This document shows, in pieces, positions 13,701 through 22,700 of a stretch of 64,000 bases of DNA (positions within the stretch are counted from its first letter, which is position 1; each line of letters starts with the position of its first letter). Made by a program: the position numbers and the translations under genes. Origin of the DNA: Luidia sarsii (Eukaryota > Echinodermata > Asteroidea > Paxillosida > Luidiidae); contig OX465110.1 in NCBI GenBank assembly GCA_949987565.1, forward strand, positions 20,107,773-20,171,772, given 5' to 3'. The notes beneath the pieces were generated by a model. The model made no database searches and had not been told where the DNA came from. It was given only the letters and a program-made list of their open reading frames with translations.

Positions 13701-16700
13701 GGGGGGGGGGGGGGCGAGTTGGGGGGGGGGACACGATCTTTCAAAGTGGATGCTGATCTCAGTACATCTGAATTTCCAAACTAAGGAAAGCTTACAAACA
13801 AAGGAAAGGAAAACTCTGCAAACTGATTACAGATTTATTTGAAAAATTGGCAAAGAAAACTTTGACTGGACAGGGACTTGAACCCAAGACCCTCTGGATT
13901 AACGTACCAGTGCTCTTCCATCTGAGCTATCCAGCCCTTACATGATGGCCTTCCCAAATAGTCAGCTAGTCTTTGCCAGGGTCGGGGCGCCAGTCAGAAG
14001 CAATCCACCCATTAACTGCCGTATATCTCCAGGGATCACACCCCTGCTTTCATTCAGATGCAAACAACCAATTTCTGTAAAATCTGACTACGGCAGCTTG
14101 GGGATCACACAAAATAAGTGGATGCCGCTTTTTCAGTTCAAGTCAAGTAGACAAAGGAAAAACTGACTGGGAACTTTTGAACAAATTGAACAATTTTGAA
14201 ATTGAAAAAGTTTTCCTTTGTTTTGTTTAACAAAAAGACAACAACTTCAAAATGTTACAAAATTCCCAATCAGTGTCTTTACCTTTTTAAAGTAAATGAA
14301 TACACGTACCAGTAATTAAAAAAAGCTGCGTCCCACAATTTGGAATTCCCAAACTGCCATAGCCAGGATGACAACTCAATGGTGTGTGCCTCTGAATGAA
14401 AGGGGGTGTGATCCCTGGTGATATATGGTCGTTTGTGGTTAATTGCTTCTGACTGGCACCAAGGCCACCATCTAAGGGCTGGACAGCTCAGATGTAAGGA
14501 ACGCTGGCGCGATATTAAGCCAAAGATCTCAGCTTCAAATCCCAATGTAGTCCAATTGCCACGTCCCAGTCAATTGTCCTTTTAGCTGGTTTGTTGACAA
14601 CCCTATTTAAAAAGGGGAGGGGGTACTTATAAAGTGAAGATTTCAGTCTTCAAATGGAATTGAGAAATTAGTAGTTCATCGAAGTCAAAGCATTTGCGTA
14701 CTGCTCTAACCACATCTCTTTAGAGATGGAGTGTGGCTCTGATGAGAAGATTAACCGGCTCTTTTCAGAGCCACACACTCCATCTCAAAAGAGATGTGTT
14801 AATTAGGCCTACCTGGTGTCACCGCAATCCTTCCAATTTGAGCATCCACCATGCAACCCTTCAAATCTTATCCACTCTTATTATAATGTGAAGTAAATAC
14901 AAAAGAAATTTTGCAAACGGCTCACTGACTAAAATGACCTGCAATACATAAATCTTAAAATTTAGTGGGTCTGACGTTTCGATCCTAGCCAGGACCTTTC
15001 TCAAAGGCAGACTGAGAAAGGTTCTGCTGGGTGCAGCACACAAAATCCATCCAAGATGGCTCCGCTGGGATGATTATCATAAAGTGTGTACCCACATTTT
15101 TTTTTAATAAGGGGTCTTTGGAGGCTAATTAACTGATACATTGTAGAACAAGTTAATCTTAAGACAACCTGGGGGTTCACTCTTCAATTTGGTATGTAAT
15201 TTGGACCATATCTGGCTTTAAGTGTGGCCCTATTTGGCTGTGGAAGTGGAGGGGTCCATCCCAAAATCCTTGCAGAAATTCGGCTTGGACGGCTACACAT
15301 TTTTGGGGTGTTTTTTTCTGGGGGTAATTAGAAAACAATCTAATCGGCTAAGGGCACTAAAATTGAAAAGAATCTGAGAGATGAAGGTCCAAACTACATA
15401 AGTATAGCTACAAGAACTGAGAGACTTTTGGGCGTGGGATAATTGACTTTGAAAGTGAGTGTTTTTGTAAAGTGTTCAATGGGAGCTCTATTTAGTGTTC
15501 TGCACCCTGCTAGGATTGAAATCGAAACGTCATGATGAGGCCCTCTTCTGTTGAGACATAATGTGGCGTTTTCGATTTCCAGCTGGCCGACTGCCGAGGG
15601 AAGGATAAGACCACCACACTCCTGAAGTACGTGGTGCAGCAGATCCACAAGAACAGCCCCGACCTGCTCACCTTCATCGAAGATTTCGCCGGGGTCTCGC
15701 TTCTGCCCGACGGTAAGGCCAAGCCTATTAGCCTGCTCGAGTAAAGTGGCCAGAATGTTTGACCAATTTGCCAAAACACAGGCGTGTGATTGCACGGGCT
15801 TCGTGCATACGCAGTGGCTGTTGTTACGGCAGTCGTCCGTGTGGTTCCCTGACTTCACAGTATTTGTCAGGATGTTCAGCTCTTGGAACCAGACTATCAG
15901 CTAATAGACTGGTTCAACCAGCCTGCAATGCTGACGAAATACAATCAAGTCAGGGAACCACACGGACGACTGCCGTAACAACAGCCACTGCGTTGTGCAT
16001 AATAGTCTCCATTTGAAATACACGCATTACTTAAGGGCCTATTACATAATCAGTGTCGAGGAGCAGGCTTGTTATCACAGACTCTTAATTATTAAAGTAC
16101 ATGCAATTTTCTCTAAGATCTAATTAGTTAGGCATTTGGTATTGGGAAAGTGCTTCTCTTTTATAACATTCACTGATATGTGTTTGTTAACAGTTTCTGT
16201 CAAGGCATTGGAGGCTGAAGTTGAAGGTAGGCAAGATGTTTCAGCTTTAATAATAAATGATATTTACTAAAGTGATAAATCCCCAAAGACTGCTTACTGT
16301 ACTTTACACATCTGACGGAAATGCCAAACTCTAAAATGTAGAGGGCCTGTTGTTTCGATCCTATAGCGGGACCTTTCTCAAAAGCAGAATCATTCTGACT
16401 TTGAGTGAGATCCTGCTAGCTATAGTCTCTCCAAATCTCTGAGAATACATGCATTCTTACTACAAATTACTACAAATACGTAGTTTATGACTCGCGTTTC
16501 TTACACTTCTCACACGTCTCAAAATTAAGTGGGCCTGAAGTTTCGATCCTAGCAGGATCTTTTTCAAAGGCAGAGAAAGGTCCTGCTAGGATCGAAATGT
16601 CAGACCCACTAAATTTTGAGATTTATGTATTGCAGGTCATTTTAGTCAGTGAGCCGTTTGCAAAATTTCTTTTGTATTTACTTCACATTATAATAAGAGT

Positions 16701-19700
16701 GGATAAGATTTGAAGGGTTGCATGGTGGATGCTCAAATTGGAAGGATTGCGGTGACACCAGGTAGGCCTAATTAACACACCTAATTAACACATTTGAGAT
16801 TTGCATTTTTTTAGTTAGTAAGCAGTTTGCAACATTTTTGTATATCACTTCTCACACGTGACGGTTTTTTGCCTTTTTTTACTTTCTCAGGTTACATTGT
16901 ACCATTTTAGCTAAAACCTTCGCAGGATTCCTATTTTTGAATGTTTGATGGTTTAACACCCAAAGTGTGGCAATCTGTTGATTTTTATCAATGTTGTACA
17001 TGTATCAGGGCCTTTAAGGCTATGCATGGTGTACGGGAGTCTCTTGTGAGTGAATGTGGTTCTGAAAAGAACATGTAAAGGGTTTCACTTGATGTGCTCT
17101 GTCTGTCTTTAGGGTGAAGAATGGACAGAGAACACTGTCTGAAATGTCCAGTAAAACCCTCTGGTTCTTTGCAGAACCACACTCACTCACAGAAGAGATT
17201 CTCACACATGCATACTGTCACCGCAAACCAATACTCTTTATGAATAAAAGAAAGACGTTACTAACTGAGTATCTTTCATCAGTCAATAAAAAAGCAGAGG
17301 AAATTAGATTGGACTACAATTTATACTGAGTCTCTGAATATAATGCAGTTGACCTTTGCAGAAATGAAAAAAAAATGTAGACTCACTCAAATGACCAATC
17401 TCCCTCAATAAATGTAGAGGGCTTGAAAAGTCTAGCATGACCTTCTTCCGAGTCAGAAACAGACTCTAGCCTCTGAGAAAGTTCCTCCTAGGATCAAAAT
17501 GTCACGCCCTCAACATTTTTTTTAAAGATCAGCAGTGAATGTAATAATAATAATATTAATAGTGGGCCCTAAAGAGTTATGCGCACATATACACCCTGCC
17601 TGGTGTTCAGGGCTCAGCAAACTTGACGACAAGAAGTATGGGAATAATAGAGAAGAACAGTCATTGAAAACTTGTGTCATTACAACATGTAAGTATGTTT
17701 TTAGTAGCGATTTAAATTTGGTAGTACAAGAAAAAGATCTAAGTTGAAGAGGTACATATAGTGAGTTCCAGGTGTGAGGAAGCTGCCCAACATACAGATA
17801 GCTATAAATACCGGTGCATGTATTTTCCATCAGACATTGTTCTTGCTTTGGACAGACAGAAATATTCTTGTGAACAAAAGTCGTCGCAATCTGAATGTTT
17901 TGCTTCCACTCAGAACTGTTGTCTTTTGTTTCAGTCATGAAGAGGGATCTCAACAAGATCAAGAAGAACACAACCATTCTCCTGAAAGTCGAGAGTCCAC
18001 CGGATCGGGATATTGCCTTCTGTGATGATGTTGCCGTAAGTCCTAAAGACTCCCAAATTGGAAAATTTGAGACTTGAAATTTGAGACATTTCCCAAGACC
18101 AAGAGCAGAGATCTCATAAATGCCCTAGATTGTAAGCCAGATTGCAATGCCCAAGACTGAGACAGAGATCTCAATGCCCAAGACTGAGACAGAGATCTCA
18201 ATGCCCAAGACTGAGACAGAGATCTCAATGCCCAAGACTGAGACAGATGAGATCTCATGGCCCAAGACCAAGACTAACATCTCGTCATCAATGCCCTAGA
18301 TTGTGAGCCAGATCTCAATGCCCAAGACTGACACAGAGACCTCATCGGTGCTGGAGACTTACAAAGCAAAGAGACCCCAATGCCCAAGACCGACGCTGAT
18401 GAAATCTCAATACTCAATCCCAAGACAGAGATAGAGACCTGCTTGATCAATGCCCAATCCCAAGACAGAGACAGAGACCGAGACCTCATGAATGGCCAAG
18501 ACTGAGACCCAGACCTCAGTGCTCAAGACCAACAAAGCAAAGAGACTTCATCAATACCTAGGGCAGATGCTGATGAAATCTCAATACCCAATCCCAATCC
18601 CAAGACAGAGACAGAGACCTCAATGCCCAAGACTGACGCTGATGAAATCTCAATACCCAATCCCAAGACAGAGACAGAGACAGAGACCGAGACCTCATGA
18701 ATGGCCAAGACTGAGACCCAGACCTCAGTGCTCGAGACCAACAAAGCAAAGAGACTTCATCAATACCTAGGGCAGATGCTGCCAATCCCAATCCCAAGAC
18801 AGAGACAGAGACCTCAATGCCCAAGACAGAGACCGAGACCTCAATGCCCAAGACTGAGACCCAGACCGGCATGATCATTGCCCAAGACCAAGATCAAGAT
18901 CTCAGTGCCCAACTCTGAGACCTCATCAATCAGTGCCCATTTGCAAGACCTAGACGGAAACCTCAAAGGGCAAGCCAATCAGACACTAGCTATGAACTAC
19001 AACGACTAAATTGGTAAGTCAGTCATCAAGCGTTACGACACCACGCACAGGAAACCTATTGTCAAATAATTCCTTTCTTTCGTCCATTGTCACCCAGACA
19101 TTTGTGGAACAGTACGAGCAGAAGCTGACAGCGCTCCAGAAGAAGAGTGAGTCCATGAAGACCCTCTTCAAACAAATGCTGGTAAGTGACCAAAATAATG
19201 TGACTCGCTCGGCAAAAATGAGTGACTTCTCGCACAGCCCTTTCAAATGCATAGAAATTCTGGGTTGTGAAAAAATCCATCGCAGATGAATTCTGATTTT
19301 TTGGTTTATGTTGCTTCGTTATTGTTCATATTTTCATAATTGCTGATTGGATTTTTGTCTGAAACTTGAAATAAAAGGAGGAAATTTCCTGACCGTGATT
19401 TTACCGCAACGTGACTCCTTTTCGCAGAGCCCATCAAAACATGCTCCTTTCTCACTTTTAGGTTTTGTGTTTCAGGAACGGAAAAATGAATTTAGACAAT
19501 TATTTCTAGTCAAGGATTGTTTGGGGTGACACCATGCAAGAGTGTTCTCTCACTATGAACATCTAAACCGTGAAAGAGGGGTGAAAATGTCATTTCGCCG
19601 TGAAACTAAAAAGTCACTGTGATTTTACGGTGCATTTTACAGTGAATTCACTGTGAAACAAATCGCCTCTCTGACCTGATAAGGACATATTCAGGTCACT

Positions 19701-22700
19701 AAAAAGACCATGAAAAAAACGTGAATATCTAGGGTGGCAAGCTCCAGCCTTGAGGGATGGCTAATTCAATTACCAGTAGGGACCACCAGCCCCCATAGAT
19801 CAGGTACTGTATGGTGTCCTTGTAACTGTCACTCCCATGCAGATACTTCTAAATTGCATTTACCACCAGGAATGTGGCCTTGCAGACCACTGGTAAAAAA
19901 ACACCGTAAAAATATCGGGAGAAGTGGACCGGTCTTGGGGAAGTTGCCATGTACCATTTTGGAAATAATTAATGGGGAATTTTATGGGTTCGTGTCTATT
20001 TTGTAATGTAAGTTACCCCTTTTTTGCATATTTGTACTCATTTTAAGATTTCTTGAAAGGTAAATTTACTGACTCCATTAATAATTGTATTTGATAACTG
20101 GAGTCCTTAAACTTTCAAGAATGATTGATGAAGGAATGAGTCACTTAAAGATGCTTAAAATGCCACATAAATTACTGTAGAATCTCCCATATGTATCTTC
20201 CTAGTTTTCAATGTTGTATACCCTCATGAGTGTCCCACCCTGGATTTACACATTTTGGCTCCTCTCCTCTCCTCTCCTCTCCTCTCCTCTCCTCTCCTCT
20301 CCTCTCCTCTCCTCTCCTCTCCTCTCCTCTCCTCTCCTCTCCTCTCCTCTCCTCTCCTCTCCTCTCCTCTCCTCTCCTCTCCTCTCCTCTCCTCTCCTCT
20401 CCTCTCCTCTCCTCTCCTCTCCTCTCCTCTCCTCTCCTCTCCTCTCCTCTCCTCTCCTCTCCTCTCCTCTCCTCTCCTCTCCTCTCCTCTCCTCTCCTCT
20501 CCTCTCCTCTCCTCTCCTCTCCTCTCCTCTCCTCTCCTCTCCTCTCCTCTCCTCTCCTCTCCTCTCCTCTCCTCTCCTCTCCTCTCCTCTCCTCTCCTCT
20601 CCTCTCCTCTCCTCTCCTCTCCTCTCCTCTCCTCTCCTCTCCTCTCCTCTCCTCTCCTCTCCTCTCCTCTCCTCTGATCTGTTCTCTTGTGCAGGAGAGA
20701 TTTGCCGAGCCCGCCTGCACTGATTCCAGTGACATCTTCACGGCTATCAGCGAGTTCATCAAGGCCTTCAAGCGGGAGCTGGATCTCATTAATGCAGCCG
20801 CTGGCATCGGGAGGTATGTAGTTAGTAACATTCAGACACACACACATTTATGAACATCTAAACCGTGAAAATGGGGTGAAAATGTAATTTAGCCGTGAAA
20901 AGAAAATTCACCGTGTTTTCACCCCTATTTCACGGTACACAGTTAGCCAATAGTTTCCAAGTCATTTCCACAGGTGTTCAATTTGCCAGTGGTCTCCAAA
21001 GCCACATTCCTGGTGGTACATGTAAATGGCTGGAGGCAGTTTAGAAGTATCTGGGAGTGACAGTTACAAGGACACCTTACAGTATTACGTCTATGGGGGC
21101 TGGTGGTCCCTACTGGTAATTGAATTAGCCATCCCCCAAGGCTGGAGCTTGCCACCCTAGATATTGGGTTTTTGTCAAGGTCTCTTTAGTGACTTGAAGA
21201 TGTCCTTATCAGGTCAGAGAGGTGATTATTTTCACGGTTTATATGTTCATAGTGACACCAGTGTCAATCTGGCTGATCCTTCTCAATTGGTGAATCTGTG
21301 GTCGAGTTTGGGCGGTCTGATCTTCACCCGCGAACCTTGACCTCGCGCTTGAACCATGCGCACATGACCCTAGAACGCTGCACTTGGAACAAGATCACAC
21401 ACCACCTCCTTGGTCTCAGCCAGGGTAGTTCATGAACAGCCGAGAACGCACACGTACATGTACCCCCGAACTCGACCCATGAAACCTCCAAGATGCCATT
21501 GCTCCAACCTCAAACCCAGAATTTTCAACTTTGACCTGAAACGATTTTGTAGCAAGTAATCACACAATTGGCACTAATTACAGTGTAAGTGTGTGTCCAA
21601 AATGGCAAACCCTCAATTACATTGTTTTATATTTTGAAATGAAAGGTAAGGAAAAATAAACTATTAAAAAAAAATGGCCAAGAAAATTTCACTGGACTTG
21701 CCCCTTAAGGTCTTGCTATCCAGCTCTTAAATGATGGCCTTTCCTAATAGCAACTACATTTACCTTTGCAGGGTGTGTGTGTAGGGGGGGAGGGGTACTA
21801 ATCAAAAGAATTGAACAATTGTGTGGTTTATCTCCAGTGATGATCGTCACGCCCCCGCTTTCATTCAGATGCATGCAACCAATAATTGTAAACCTGGCTA
21901 CAGCACATAATTATATGTAGTTTGGGGATTGCACAAAGTGGACGCAGCTTTTTTAACCTGTATATAATTGTCAATGAAATGTGTCTCTCATTTTATCGGT
22001 CGGGGCTGAAGGAGAAAATCAAAGTCCAGGGCGCCACAGTCGTATCTGAAGAAAGACAAGCACGTGCACCACGAGAGAGGGGTTGAGCATGTGCCCAGCA
22101 AGTCGTCAGATGCTGAGAAGAATCTGCTGAACAGCGGCAGCGTTGACGAGAGTCCGCCCAGTCACGTGGCCGCGCTGCGGAAGGCCTTCAGCTCTGAGGA
22201 CGGCAAGCTGTACAGCAAGAACGGCCGTGAGATCCTGAAGGTAAACTCCATGCAGCCTGGGCCCAATTTCATAGAGCCGCTTAAGCTTGAAAATCCGCTA
22301 AGCAGACAAAGTCTTCCTTGTGTAAGCAGGATTACAAATTGCCCTGCGGTTTGATGCTCATTGCTTCTGACTTGTATTCCACTCTTCTCTGCTTAGCATG
22401 AAACAATAATGAAGTTTGGGTTGGCAAGGGGATTCTGTGGCTCATGACTTGTTGTGCTTAAGCCTGTTTTTGCCTCTTTGAAATTGGCCCCCGGCCTCGT
22501 GTGGCTCTGTGACCTGTGGGGTGGATTTCACAAAGCCTTACGATGCATCGTAACTCAACTTAAGATGGATAACCCATCGCAAGTTGTGGTACCTCGTATG
22601 GTTTCTGTGCAGTGCTCATTGCTTTGCGATGAGTCTGGTGAAATCAACCACCGGACATGACTGGAGAGTCCCAAAATTTGCCAGAACTCGAGACTCGGAC

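Noticed and set aside
13864..13936. Functional tRNA-Asn gene
   Set aside because: Good acceptor stem and B box, but base 33 is not U, the anticodon stem is mismatched and the copy is embedded in a dispersed repeat.
20208..20853. Open frames of 140-207 codons (LSSPL and GEERR types)
   Set aside because: Pure (CCTCT)n in both directions.
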